Translations under genes and position numbers: made by a program
The notes under the pieces: model-generated
The model's input: the letters and a program-made list of their open reading frames with translations, nothing else
Database searches by the model: none
What the model was told of the DNA's origin: nothing
NCBI RefSeq assembly: GCF_001202035.1
Contig: NZ_LGHT01000041.1
Coordinates: forward strand, 1 to 64,000
DNA: 64,000 nucleotides
Direction of reading: 5' to 3'
Source of the DNA: Pseudorhodobacter wandonensis
GTDB taxonomy: Bacteria > Pseudomonadota > Alphaproteobacteria > Rhodobacterales > Rhodobacteraceae
Part shown: positions 16,841 to 25,134 of the stretch, piece by piece
How positions within the stretch are numbered: position 1 is the first letter of the stretch
Layout of the letters: the number at the start of each line of letters is the position of its first letter

Positions 16841-16868
16841 AAATAGCGCTTTATGTGGCGAGTTTCAA
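16841..16868 (-). promoter_or_regulatory. Putative promoter of secE
   Basis: On the minus strand TTGAAA (16863-16868), a 16-bp spacer and CTATTT (16841-16846) lie about 35 nt before the secE start. The gap 16811-17018 between the divergent secE and RraA-family genes holds nothing else recognisable. Confidence 0.45.
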
Positions 16869-17018
16869 GCCCGTAGCACAGCCCCCCGCCGCCGCCATGC
16901 CAGCTTTGCACCCAAGACAAAATCAAAACCGCGTCGAAAGGCGCTGTCTTGATTGCGTATTCGTTGTATTCTGCACAAAGTACGGCGGATCAGCCGTTGA
17001 AATCACAAGGAATATCTG

Positions 17019-17744
17019 ATGACCGCGCAGACGCTATCGCCCGAAACCAAAACACGCCTTGAAACGGTTTCGGTCGCAACGCTCGCGACGGCACTTTACA
17101 GGCGTGGCCTGCGCAATCAGGTGATCCAGGATGTGCGTCCGGTTTCATGCAAAGGTCGCAACATGGTTGGCCCAGCCTTCACTCTGCGCTATATGCCTGC
17201 CCGCGAAGATCGCAATCAACTGCAAGAGTTTCGCAACCCCGACCACCCACAACGCCAAGCAGTTGAAACCTGCCCCCCCGGTCATGTGATGGTCATCGAC
17301 AGCCGGAAATGCGCCAATGCTGCCTCGGCAGGTGATATTCTGATCAGCCGCCTGATGGTGCGTGGCGCCGCTGGCGTTGTAACCGACGGCGGCTTTCGCG
17401 ATGCGATGCGCATAGCCGAACTTGAAATGCCCGCCTATCACCAACGGCCGGCCAGCCCGACAAACCTGACCCTGCATGAGGCAATCGACATCAATGTGCC
17501 CATCGGTTGTGGCGATGCACCGGTCTTTCCCGGCGATATTCTGGTAGGGGATGATGACAGCGTTATCGTTATTCCCGCCCATCTGGCAGATGAGGTATCT
17601 GTCGAAGCCGTAGAAATGACCGCCTATGAGGATTTTGTTCTAAGCAAAGTCAAGGCAGGCGCATCCATCATCGGCCTGTACCCCGCCACCCAAGAGGCCA
17701 ATCTGCAGGAGTTTGCGGCCTGGCGCATCAAACACAATCGCTGA
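17019..17744 (+). CDS. RraA-family protein (possible 4-hydroxy-4-methyl-2-oxoglutarate aldolase type)
   Basis: A 241-residue protein of the RraA/HMG-aldolase fold. The core signature is GDILISRLMVRGAAGVVTDG followed by GFRD, containing the Arg-Asp pair that binds metal and substrate in class II aldolases of this fold. Members are split between RNase E regulators and pyruvate aldolases; the length, about 80 residues more than E. coli RraA, fits the alphaproteobacterial paralogue group of unknown substrate. AAGGA lies 7 nt before the ATG. It is transcribed against its neighbours, between secE and tRNA-Trp. Confidence 0.85.
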   Translation: MTAQTLSPETKTRLETVSVATLATALYRRGLRNQVIQDVRPVSCKGRNMVGPAFTLRYMPAREDRNQLQEFRNPDHPQRQAVETCPPGHVMVIDSRKCANAASAGDILISRLMVRGAAGVVTDGGFRDAMRIAELEMPAYHQRPASPTNLTLHEAIDINVPIGCGDAPVFPGDILVGDDDSVIVIPAHLADEVSVEAVEMTAYEDFVLSKVKAGASIIGLYPATQEANLQEFAAWRIKHNR

Positions 17745-17872
17745 CCACAAAAGCAAGTATTCAAATACAAAACGAACTCAGGCCGCGCTATTTAGACAGG
17801 CAAGCCAAAGCACCACAACAAACCGACGGCGGGCCGGTTCATGGAAAAGACGGACGAATTATTGGTAAAGGC

Positions 17873-17948
17873 TGGCAGGAGTTGGGGGACTCGAACCCAC
17901 GACCCTCGGTTTTGGAGACCGATGCTCTACCAACTGAGCTAAACTCCT
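17873..17948 (-). tRNA. tRNA-Trp (CCA anticodon)
   Basis: The cloverleaf is complete: acceptor AGGAGTT/AACTCCT, D-arm GCTCAGTTGGTAGAGC, anticodon loop CTCCAAA with anticodon CCA, and T-arm GTGGGTTCGAACCCAC. The 3' CCA is encoded (17873-17875). tRNA-Trp next to secE-nusG is an old bacterial arrangement, here split by the RraA-family gene. Confidence 0.98.
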
Positions 17949-17962
17949 ATGCCTGAAGCGGG

Positions 17963-17990
17963 GGATAGGCCAAAGCTTTGGCGGAATCAA
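17963..17990 (-). promoter_or_regulatory. Putative tRNA-Trp promoter
   Basis: On the minus strand TTGATT (17985-17990), a 16-bp spacer and CTATCC (17963-17968) sit about 14 nt before the mature 5' end of tRNA-Trp. Confidence 0.45.
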
Positions 17991-18022
17991 GAGGGCATAC
18001 AGACAATTCCTGCAATGTCCCG

Positions 18023-18676
18023 CTATTCTTGCGCAATTTTCGCAAGTTGGATCAAATCAGCAGCCATCAAAGCAGGCAAAGCCGCCTCGATACGTTCCAA
18101 GGGCCAGTTCCACCACGCAATTTGTTGTAATTGCGCGATTGTCGGCTCCGAAAACCTCTTGCGCAGCGCGCGCGCTGGGTTGCCCGCGACAATGGTAAAA
18201 TCCGGCACATCGCCCGCAACCACTGCCCCTGCCCCCACAATCACCCCATTGCCCAGCTTTGTCCCTGGTAGAATCAGCGCACCATGCCCGATCCAGCAAT
18301 CGTGGCCGATCTCTGTATCCGGCAGGTCGCTAAAGCTGTCTTTGAAAAGTTCCAGTTTGCTCGGGTCAAATATGGGAAACGGATAAGTCGAAAAGCCGTC
18401 CATCGCATGGTTGGCCGAAGCCGTAATAAATCGCGCGCCATGTGCAATCTGACAAAACCGCCCGATCCTCAGCTTTTCCGGGGCACCCGCATAGGTATAG
18501 GGCGCAAGCCGCGCTGCCCAATCACTCGGCGGATCAAAATCATTGGCATAGGTAAAATCACCCACCACAATATTCGGGTGGTCCATCACTTGCGCCAAAT
18601 GCACCATGCAAGGGTTTTCGCGGCCATCAGCAAAGCGCATCGGATGCCGACTGGCAGCGTTCAGAAAAGCAGGCAT
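18023..18676 (-). CDS. CatB-like hexapeptide-repeat O-acetyltransferase
   Basis: A 217-residue protein of the xenobiotic acetyltransferase (CatB/Vat) group, with left-handed beta-helix hexapeptide repeats such as IGHDCWIGHGALILPGTKLG and NGVIVGAGAVVAGDVP. The catalytic His region reads FITASANHAMDGFSTYPF. It would transfer acetyl from acetyl-CoA to a hydroxyl group. The native substrate is unknown and chloramphenicol or streptogramin resistance should not be assumed. AAGGA has 9-nt spacing to the ATG. It lies between tuf and tRNA-Trp on the same strand. Confidence 0.88.
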   Translation of the reverse strand: MPAFLNAASRHPMRFADGRENPCMVHLAQVMDHPNIVVGDFTYANDFDPPSDWAARLAPYTYAGAPEKLRIGRFCQIAHGARFITASANHAMDGFSTYPFPIFDPSKLELFKDSFSDLPDTEIGHDCWIGHGALILPGTKLGNGVIVGAGAVVAGDVPDFTIVAGNPARALRKRFSEPTIAQLQQIAWWNWPLERIEAALPALMAADLIQLAKIAQE

Positions 18677-18832
18677 TCAGGACATCCTTTCACTGGTTGA
18701 ACAAATCAGCCGCGCAGGACATGCCGCTCCGCCCCCCCGCACTTGGCGGCCAATGACAGGCTTTCTCTGCCATAGGCTCGGTGTCAAATCCTAGGCCAAG
18801 GGACACCACCGTCCTGTTATTTTTGCGCACAT

Positions 18833-18864
18833 AACAAAGGCGCGCAAGGTTTCCCTTGCGCGCC
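18833..18864 (-). terminator. Terminator after tuf
   Basis: A perfect 11-bp stem GGCGCGCAAGG/CCTTGCGCGCC with a TTTC loop (18839-18864) is followed on the minus strand by TTTGTT. It lies 84 nt after the tuf stop. The gap 18677-18947 holds nothing else. Confidence 0.85.
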
Positions 18865-18947
18865 CCGATTCTTCTGCAAAAACTAGCGCTATAATTAAGC
18901 GGCAATTTTCGAAACTACGCCAACGGCGCCTAAGTTGGCCAAAATCA

Positions 18948-20121
18948 TCAAGCGATGATTTTTGACACAACCCCCGCCCCTACCGTACGGCCGCCTTCAC
19001 GGATGGCGAAGCGCAGTTTTTCTTCCATAGCGATTGGGGCGATCAGTTCAACGTTGAACTTCAGGTTGTCGCCCGGCATCACCATTTCGGTGCCTTCCGG
19101 CAGCTCTACGGTGCCCGTCACGTCGGTCGTGCGGAAGTAGAACTGTGGACGGTAGTTCGCAAAGAATGGCGTGTGACGGCCACCTTCTTCTTTGGTCAGA
19201 ATATAGGCTTCTGCTTCAAACTTGGTGTGCGGCTTAACCGAACCAGGCTTGCACAGAATCTGACCGCGCTCGATGCCTTCACGGTCAACACCGCGCAGCA
19301 ACAGCCAACGTTGTCGCCTGCTTCACCCTGGTCAAGCAGCTTGCGGAACATTTCAACGCCGGTCAAACGGTTTTCTTCGTCGCGCGGATGCCGACGATTT
19401 CCATTTCTTCACCAACTTTGATCACGCCACGTTCAATACGACCGGTCGCAACAGTACCACGGCCCGAAATCGAGAACACGTCTTCAACCGGCATCAGGAA
19501 CGGCTGGTCAACAGCACGTGCCGGGGTCGGGATATATTCGTCAACAGCTGCCATCAGCGCCTTGATCGACTCTTCGCCGATTTCTGGCTGCGTGCCGTTC
19601 ATCGCGTGCAAAGCCGAACCGCGGATGATCGGAATATCGTCGCCGGGGTAGTCATACGAAGACAGAAGCTCGCGGATTTCCATTTCCACCAGTTCCAGCA
19701 GCTCTTCGTCGTCAACCTGGTCAACCTTGTTCATGTAAACAACCATGAACGGAATACCAACCTGGCGACCCAACAAGATGTGCTCGCGGGTTTGGGGCAT
19801 CGGGCCGTCAGCTGCGTTCACAACCAGAATCGCGCCGTCCATCTGTGCCGCACCGGTGATCATGTTTTTCACATAGTCAGCGTGGCCGGGGCAGTCGACG
19901 TGTGCGTAGTGACGGGTCGCTGTCTCATACTCAACGTGGGCGGTCGAAATCGTGATCCCGCGGGCTTTCTCTTCCGGCGCGCCGTCAATTTGGTCATACG
20001 CGCGGAATTCGCCAAAATACTTCGTGATCGCAGCTGTCAACGTCGTCTTGCCGTGGTCAACGTGACCAATCGTGCCGATGTTTACGTGCGGTTTGTTACG
20101 TTCAAACTTTGCCTTAGCCAT
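18948..20121 (-). pseudogene. tuf: Elongation factor Tu, second copy, broken by two single-base deletions
   Basis: All of EF-Tu is present from [20 protein letters not shown] to [10 protein letters not shown], but not in one frame. Frame 1 reads to GIRATKKTV and stops at 19363. The frame resumes correctly only at [14 protein letters not shown] near 19301. Comparison with the expected protein places one missing base near 19363 and one missing T (plus-strand A run) near 19300. The span is 1174 bp, exactly two short of the 1176 bp needed for 391 residues plus stop. The first 238 coding bases equal those at 1-238. This may be a decaying duplicate, but two isolated indels in an otherwise perfect gene look more like sequencing or assembly error. 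Confidence 0.9.
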
Positions 20122-20210
20122 CGCGGAATGCCTCAAACTTTGGGGGGGCCCCAAGCGGGCCCCGTTTTACATCGGCAGCGAGATAGCCATTTCAGACCAT
20201 AAAATCAAGG

Positions 20211-20780
20211 TCACTTTGTGGATTGCACGACGGGTTTCGGCTTTGGTGGCAAACCAAACCATTCCGGATGGTCGGAAAGCCAAAGTTCGATGCGCTTGGC
20301 GGCGTTAAAGCTAAGCTTGTCCATCTGCTGCTGCGGTGTACGCGTCAGGCCAGAACCAATCAATGTATCGCCGTCAATACCCTCGAAAACGGTGAATTGC
20401 TCCCCCTTTTCGTTCAGTTTGGTTCCAGCCGCATCGTCCCAAACTGTGGCCGTAACAACCAACGCCGACTTGGGCGACAACACCAACGGAATACCCGGAG
20501 GGGCAAGCGCATAGGCATCAACCGAGACGCCGAGGTTGTAAAACTTGTCGCCATCATAACGCCCCAAGCGGGCCTGCAGCGCCTTGGTCAAGCTATCATC
20601 CAGATCCTGCGGCTTTGCCTCGCGCGAGATTGGCACCTTTTGCGGGTTATCTGCCACAACGATGTTCAGGCCCATCTTGAAATTGCCAAGCTCGACGGGC
20701 GGTTCAACAACACTTTGGCCCGCGCAAGCCGAAAGCAAGCCGGTGACCAGTATCAGGGCAGAAAGGCGGGCGATGATCAT
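20211..20780 (-). CDS. Putative lipoprotein, conserved, unknown function
   Basis: 189 residues. The signal is a lipoprotein type: MIIARLSALILVTGLLSACA, with the lipobox Cys at residue 19. The start at 20780 has AAGGA 7 nt upstream; a longer in-frame extension to 21074 has no signal and is rejected. The mature part is a soluble domain with two Tyr-containing beta-like segments and ends in a Pro/Lys-rich tail (LPPKPKPVVQSTK). I do not recognise a named domain. It is divergent from the P450 gene and lies upstream of tuf on the same strand. Confidence 0.75.
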   Translation of the reverse strand: MIIARLSALILVTGLLSACAGQSVVEPPVELGNFKMGLNIVVADNPQKVPISREAKPQDLDDSLTKALQARLGRYDGDKFYNLGVSVDAYALAPPGIPLVLSPKSALVVTATVWDDAAGTKLNEKGEQFTVFEGIDGDTLIGSGLTRTPQQQMDKLSFNAAKRIELWLSDHPEWFGLPPKPKPVVQSTK

Positions 20781-20876
20781 GCGGCATTCCTTTGACAAAC
20801 AACCCCCAAGGAATAGCCGTTGCCACGGGCCTGCGCAACCTTCCCGCCTTTCAATAGAGGCAAAGCGACCTATAGT

Positions 20877-20890
20877 TATCATAATTGATA
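20877..20890. promoter_or_regulatory. Small palindrome between lipoprotein and P450 genes
   Basis: TATCA-TAAT-TGATA forms an inverted repeat with 5-bp arms in the 126-bp divergent gap, 16 nt before the P450 start. It could be an operator or overlap an AT-rich -10 region. No regulator gene is adjacent. Confidence 0.3.
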
Positions 20891-20906
20891 CGAAAAGAGT
20901 GGGTCC

Positions 20907-22304
20907 ATGATGCCAACCTTCGAAGCCGAGCCCCAGAAAGCCAAACCCGACGGCCTGCCAGCAAGAACTCCGGCACGGGTTCCGCTTCACCACACGCCGA
21001 TGGGTATCCTTGCCTCGGCGCGGGCGGGTCAAAAGAATGTGCTGGAGCTGATCCCCGACATCGCGACGCGGCAACCCATGGTTTCAGGGCGGACAGGCAA
21101 GCGCTGGCATATGGTTATGGATCCGGAGGCCTTGAAACGCGTGCTGCGGGATCGGGTCGAGGACTACCCGAAATCGACCGTCACCAAGCTGATCCTTGAG
21201 CAGGCGATAGGCGACAGCATGTTTGTTGCCGAAGGGGCCGCATGGTTGTGGCAACGGCGGACAGTGGCATCGGTTTTCAGCCACCGCAATGTGGCGGCTC
21301 TGGCGCCGGTTATGACGGCGGCGGCAGAAAGGGCCAGCACACGGATCGCGGCAGCCCATGGGCGGGCAACAGATATGTTCACCGAAATGGTCGCGGCAAC
21401 GTTCGAGGTGATCTCGGACGTGACGTTTTCGGGCGGTGAGGGGTTTGATCGCGGCGCGGTCCAGCGGGCGATTGAAGACTATATTTCCCATGCTGCCAAA
21501 GTCTCGGTTCTGGATTTGCTGGGCGTGCCCGGCTGGGTACCGCGCCCGGGGCGGATGATGGCGGGCGGCGCGATGCGGGAAATGAAGCGGATCGCAGACG
21601 AGGCGATTAAAAGCCGGCGCAAGGATGGGCGGCGCGCAGTGCCGGATCTGCTGGATTTGCTGTTGGAAGGCGAAGACCCCAAAACCGGGCAGAAAATGAC
21701 CACAGCCGAGCTGCGGGACAACCTGCTGACCTTTATCGTTGCGGGGCATGAAACGACGGCATTGACGCTGTCTTGGGCGCTGTATTTATGCGCCTTCGAT
21801 CAAGAGATTCAGGCGGCAGCGCGGGCAGAGGCGCGGGCAGTTTTGGGCGACAGGGCGGCCACGCAGGCCGATATTGCGGGCCTTTCGCTTAGCCGGCAGA
21901 TCATTGACGAGGCGCTGCGAATGTACCCGCCTGCGGCGTTTTTATCGCGCACGGCGCAGGTTTCGGACACGCTCTGTGGGCGGGATATAAAGGCCGGTGA
22001 TACCGTGGTTTTGCCAATCTATGCCCTGCATCGCCATCATATGCTGTGGAAAAACCCAGATCAGTTCGACCCGTCCAGATTTGCCGACCCCAAGGCAATT
22101 GAAAGGTTTTCCTATCTTCCTTTTGGTGACGGGCCGAGGGTGTGTATCGGCGCGAATTTTGCGCTGCAAGAGGCGGTGATTATTCTGGCGACTTTATTGG
22201 CGCGGCACCGGTTTTCTCTGGTCAAAGGAAAAGAGCCGAAACCGGTGATGATTTTGACCCTGCGGCCCGAGGGGGGCGTGTGGCTGAATGTGGATGCGGT
22301 TTAG
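20907..22304 (+). CDS. Cytochrome P450 monooxygenase
   Basis: A 465-residue heme monooxygenase. The I-helix oxygen-activation motif AGHETT lies near residue 280. ExxR is in EALRMYPP near 335. The heme-binding loop FGDGPRVCIG places the cysteine ligand near residue 413. There is no N-terminal membrane anchor, so it is a soluble class that needs separate ferredoxin and reductase partners, none of which are adjacent. The substrate is unknown. Two ATGs in tandem at 20907 and 20910 are equivalent starts. Confidence 0.95.
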   Translation: MMPTFEAEPQKAKPDGLPARTPARVPLHHTPMGILASARAGQKNVLELIPDIATRQPMVSGRTGKRWHMVMDPEALKRVLRDRVEDYPKSTVTKLILEQAIGDSMFVAEGAAWLWQRRTVASVFSHRNVAALAPVMTAAAERASTRIAAAHGRATDMFTEMVAATFEVISDVTFSGGEGFDRGAVQRAIEDYISHAAKVSVLDLLGVPGWVPRPGRMMAGGAMREMKRIADEAIKSRRKDGRRAVPDLLDLLLEGEDPKTGQKMTTAELRDNLLTFIVAGHETTALTLSWALYLCAFDQEIQAAARAEARAVLGDRAATQADIAGLSLSRQIIDEALRMYPPAAFLSRTAQVSDTLCGRDIKAGDTVVLPIYALHRHHMLWKNPDQFDPSRFADPKAIERFSYLPFGDGPRVCIGANFALQEAVIILATLLARHRFSLVKGKEPKPVMILTLRPEGGVWLNVDAV

Positions 22305-22627
22305 AGGCCTGACCGCGCGCGGACATATTGACAACCCATTGTAATAAAACAGCTTTGCCATTTCAGTTAACTGAAAATTAACCGGCACACTGCACCACTG
22401 GCAACGGTGTGGAACCCGACCTTTTGTGCCGGATGTACAGCCCGGACTTGTGGCCTGATTTGGGGCGGAATCGGGAAAATGTGCATTATCGGAAACGACT
22501 CGTCGTTTTCAATGCATCCGAGGGCCGACAAAGCCGCCACAAGGGGGGGATGCACGGCTTGACAGGCCAAATAGCCTGCGAAAGACATCCCTAACGCCAC
22601 CCACCCAGCTTTCTGACAGGACCCAAT
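22305..22627. other. 323-bp gap between P450 gene and purU, with two inverted repeats
   Basis: No coding region is convincing here. Two structures stand out. One is a perfect 16-bp palindrome TTTCAGTTAACTGAAA at 22361-22376, 57 nt after the P450 stop. The other is a hairpin at 22482-22516 with outer arms TGCATT/AATGCA and inner arms GAAACGAC/GTCGTTTT around a 2-nt loop. TTGACA hexamers occur at 22328 and 22559, but neither has a good -10 at the right distance. Confidence 0.5.
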
Positions 22628-23518
22628 ATGCGCAAATACGCCCTAACCGTTACCTGCAATTCGACCCGCGGGATCGTTGCTGCAATCGCCAACTATCTGG
22701 CCGATAATGCCTGCAACATCACCGACAGCTCGCAGTTCGATGACAAGGAAACCGGTAATTTCTTTATGCGGGTCAGCTTTGAGGCTGATGACGAGGGCGC
22801 GGTTGATCTGAACAAGATCACCGATGGCTTTACGCCGACGGCGCAGAAATTCGGTATGGCCTACGAATTCCATGACGAGACCCAAAAGATGAAAGTGATC
22901 ATCATGGTGTCGCGCTTTGGCCATTGCCTGAACGACTTGCTGTATCGCTGGCGCATCGGGGCCTTGCCGATCGATATTGTGGGCGTGATTTCAAACCATA
23001 TGGATTATCAAAAGGTTGTCGTAAACTATGACATCCCGTTCCACTGCATCAAAGTAACCCCTGCCAACAAACCCGATGCCGAGGCGCGGATTATGGCAGT
23101 GGTCGAAGACGCAGGTGCGGATTTGATCGTGTTGGCGCGCTATATGCAGATTTTGTCGGACGAGATGTGCCAGAAAATGTCGGGGCGGATTATCAACATT
23201 CACCACTCTTTCCTGCCAAGCTTTAAGGGCGCAAACCCCTATAAGCAGGCGTTCCAGCGCGGGGTAAAGCTGATCGGGGCGACATCGCATTATGTTACGG
23301 CCGATCTGGATGAAGGCCCGATTATCGAACAGGACATCGTGCGCGTGACACATGCGCAATCGCCGGATGATTATGTGTCGCTGGGCCGCGATGTGGAAAG
23401 CCAGGTTCTGGCACGCGCGATCCATGCGCATATTCACCGCCGCGTGTTTTTGAACGGCAATAAGACGGTGGTTTTCCCCGCATCGCCGGGGTCTTATGCG
23501 TCGGAACGCATGGGCTGA
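22628..23518 (+). CDS. purU: Formyltetrahydrofolate deformylase
   Basis: PurU hydrolyses 10-formyl-THF to THF and formate, balancing one-carbon pools. The 296-residue protein has an N-terminal ACT domain (residues about 1-85, starting MRKYALTVTCNSTRGIVAAI) and a C-terminal formyl-transferase domain. The catalytic segment is INIHHSFLPSFKGANPYKQA, followed by DEGPIIEQDIVRVTH with the catalytic Asp. It is preceded by a gap with inverted repeats that might be part of its leader. Confidence 0.97.
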   Translation: MRKYALTVTCNSTRGIVAAIANYLADNACNITDSSQFDDKETGNFFMRVSFEADDEGAVDLNKITDGFTPTAQKFGMAYEFHDETQKMKVIIMVSRFGHCLNDLLYRWRIGALPIDIVGVISNHMDYQKVVVNYDIPFHCIKVTPANKPDAEARIMAVVEDAGADLIVLARYMQILSDEMCQKMSGRIINIHHSFLPSFKGANPYKQAFQRGVKLIGATSHYVTADLDEGPIIEQDIVRVTHAQSPDDYVSLGRDVESQVLARAIHAHIHRRVFLNGNKTVVFPASPGSYASERMG

Positions 23519-23640
23519 CAATCGGCTTTGGGCGGTCGCTTTTGGGCACCGCCATTTCCCGATTAATTTACTAAGTTTAAATTGACGTTTGTGCAGTCGG
23601 CCGTTAATTCGGCTGCACAAACCAATTGAATGAGGACGCC

Positions 23641-24453
23641 ATGACCAAGATCCGCACCGTTTCCCCCCGTAAATGGACCGGGCTTTTGCTGGCCTCGACC
23701 GCTGTTGGCGCCAGTTTGGGGGCGGGTCTGGCCGAGGCACGGATGGCGCCGCCTGTGATGCCGCAAGATCAGACGGTTTGGCTGGCCCAAGCCGAAGGCG
23801 GCGAAGGTGGCGAAGCGGGTGCCGTTGCAAGTGTTGCCCCCGAAACCGCCTATCTGGTGCGTTTGGCAATTGTTGAAGGACATCTGATCGCAGCTGATGC
23901 CCTATATGCAAAGGGCCTGACAGATGAGGCGATTGGCCTTTCATATCACCCCGAGGCCGAGATGATGGCCGAAGTGCGCCAAAGCCTTGCGGCGCATGGG
24001 CAAGAAGATTTCACCCCCGCCATGCAGGTGTTTTCGGAAGTGATGGAAAGCGGCGCACCGGTAACCGAGGTAGAGGCGGCGTTGGTCGCGTTTCAGGCAG
24101 CGGTAGCAGGTGCCGTCAATGCCGAAGCCCCTGATGCGAGGGAGCGTTTTACGGTGGCCGTCGCCGTGCTCAAGGCCGCAGCAGCCGAGTATTCGGGCAG
24201 CATCGAGGCCGGCGCCGTGACCGATATTATGGCCTATAACGAGGCGCAGGCCTTTGTTGATGTCGCCCGTGCAATGGTCGGGCAAGTCGGCGGAGATGCC
24301 AAGCTGGATGCCTTGGTCGGCCGCGCCTTGGCCGCGATGGAGCCTGCCGCCGAAGCGTTCGGCATGGTAGACGGTACGTTCACAGCCAATGACCCTGCGA
24401 TCTTGATGGGCGTGGCAGCGCGGGTAGAGCTGATCGCCTCGCAGGTGCGTTAA
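23641..24453 (+). CDS. Secreted protein of unknown function, coupled to a PKHD oxygenase
   Basis: 270 residues. A signal peptide is likely: residues about 1-33 with RKWTGLLLASTAVGASLGAG ending near AEA. An acidic Gly stretch AEGGEGGEAGAV follows, then an all-helical Ala/Glu-rich body. It includes HLIAADALYAKGLTDEAIGL and YHPEAEMMAEVRQSL with a few His and Glu residues that could bind metal. GAGG lies 5 nt before the ATG. The next gene starts 1 nt after its stop, so they are translationally coupled. A role in metal handling is only a guess from that neighbour. Confidence 0.75.
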   Translation: MTKIRTVSPRKWTGLLLASTAVGASLGAGLAEARMAPPVMPQDQTVWLAQAEGGEGGEAGAVASVAPETAYLVRLAIVEGHLIAADALYAKGLTDEAIGLSYHPEAEMMAEVRQSLAAHGQEDFTPAMQVFSEVMESGAPVTEVEAALVAFQAAVAGAVNAEAPDARERFTVAVAVLKAAAAEYSGSIEAGAVTDIMAYNEAQAFVDVARAMVGQVGGDAKLDALVGRALAAMEPAAEAFGMVDGTFTANDPAILMGVAARVELIASQVR

Positions 24454-24454
24454 G

Positions 24455-25114
24455 ATGTTTCTGGCGATTGAAGGGTTGATCGACCCTGCGACGGTGGCGG
24501 TGCTGCGCGACGAAGCGGCGGGATTGACCTTTGAAGATGGCGCCAAAACGGCGGGGCGGTTTGCGCGTGAGGTGAAAGCCAATGACCAAGCCGCCGCCAG
24601 CCCCGAACGTGATGCCGTGCTGAACATGGTATCGCAGGCGTTGCAGGCCAACCCGTTGTTCGCCGCAGCGGCACGGCCCAAGGCGATGACGCCGCTGATT
24701 TTGTCGCGCTATCGGGCGGGGCAGACCTATGGCCTGCATGTCGATGATGCGCTGATGGGCGGCGTGCGGACGGATATTTCGTTCACGCTGTTTTTGTCGC
24801 CCCCCGAAACCTATGACGGCGGCGCACTGATTATCGAGGATAGTCTGGAGGCGCGGGCGGTGAAGCTGTCAGCGGGGTCGGTGTTCCTCTACCCCTCGAC
24901 GAGTTTGCACCGGGTAGAGCCTGTGACCGCTGGCGAAAGGTTGGTTGTTGTAGGATGGGTGCAAAGCCGCATCAGAGCCGCCGAAAAACGCGAGATTTTG
25001 TTCGATTTGGACAGATCTATTGCCGAGCTGCATGCCAGTGCGGGCAAGTCGGCGCTGTTTGATACGCTGTGCAAGACGCGGTCAAACCTGTTGCGGATGT
25101 GGGCCGAGGCCTGA
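24455..25114 (+). CDS. PKHD-type Fe(II)/2-oxoglutarate oxygenase (PiuC/YbiX family)
   Basis: A 219-residue dioxygenase. The iron facial triad is visible: H95 and D97 in YGLHVDDAL, and H152 in TSLHRVEPV; R162 in AGERLVV would bind 2-oxoglutarate. The family is often found beside iron-uptake receptors and has no firmly known substrate. The ATG lies one base after the stop of the secreted protein. It is followed by a GC-rich hairpin and a recurrent TATTTT element. Confidence 0.9.
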   Translation: MFLAIEGLIDPATVAVLRDEAAGLTFEDGAKTAGRFAREVKANDQAAASPERDAVLNMVSQALQANPLFAAAARPKAMTPLILSRYRAGQTYGLHVDDALMGGVRTDISFTLFLSPPETYDGGALIIEDSLEARAVKLSAGSVFLYPSTSLHRVEPVTAGERLVVVGWVQSRIRAAEKREILFDLDRSIAELHASAGKSALFDTLCKTRSNLLRMWAEA

Positions 25115-25134
25115 TTTCTGGTGGAAATGATGGA

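Noticed and set aside
17873-17948. tRNA-Trp considered as an integration (att) site
   Set aside because: No duplicated tRNA 3' end and no integrase or phage gene on either side.
18023-18676. CatB-like gene considered as an acquired antibiotic-resistance gene
   Set aside because: Base composition matches its neighbours, no mobile element is near, and many chromosomal relatives acetylate unknown natural substrates.
22339-22360. TTGACA at 22328 considered as a purU promoter
   Set aside because: The hexamer 17 bp downstream is AGCTTT, a poor -10, and purU is about 270 nt away.
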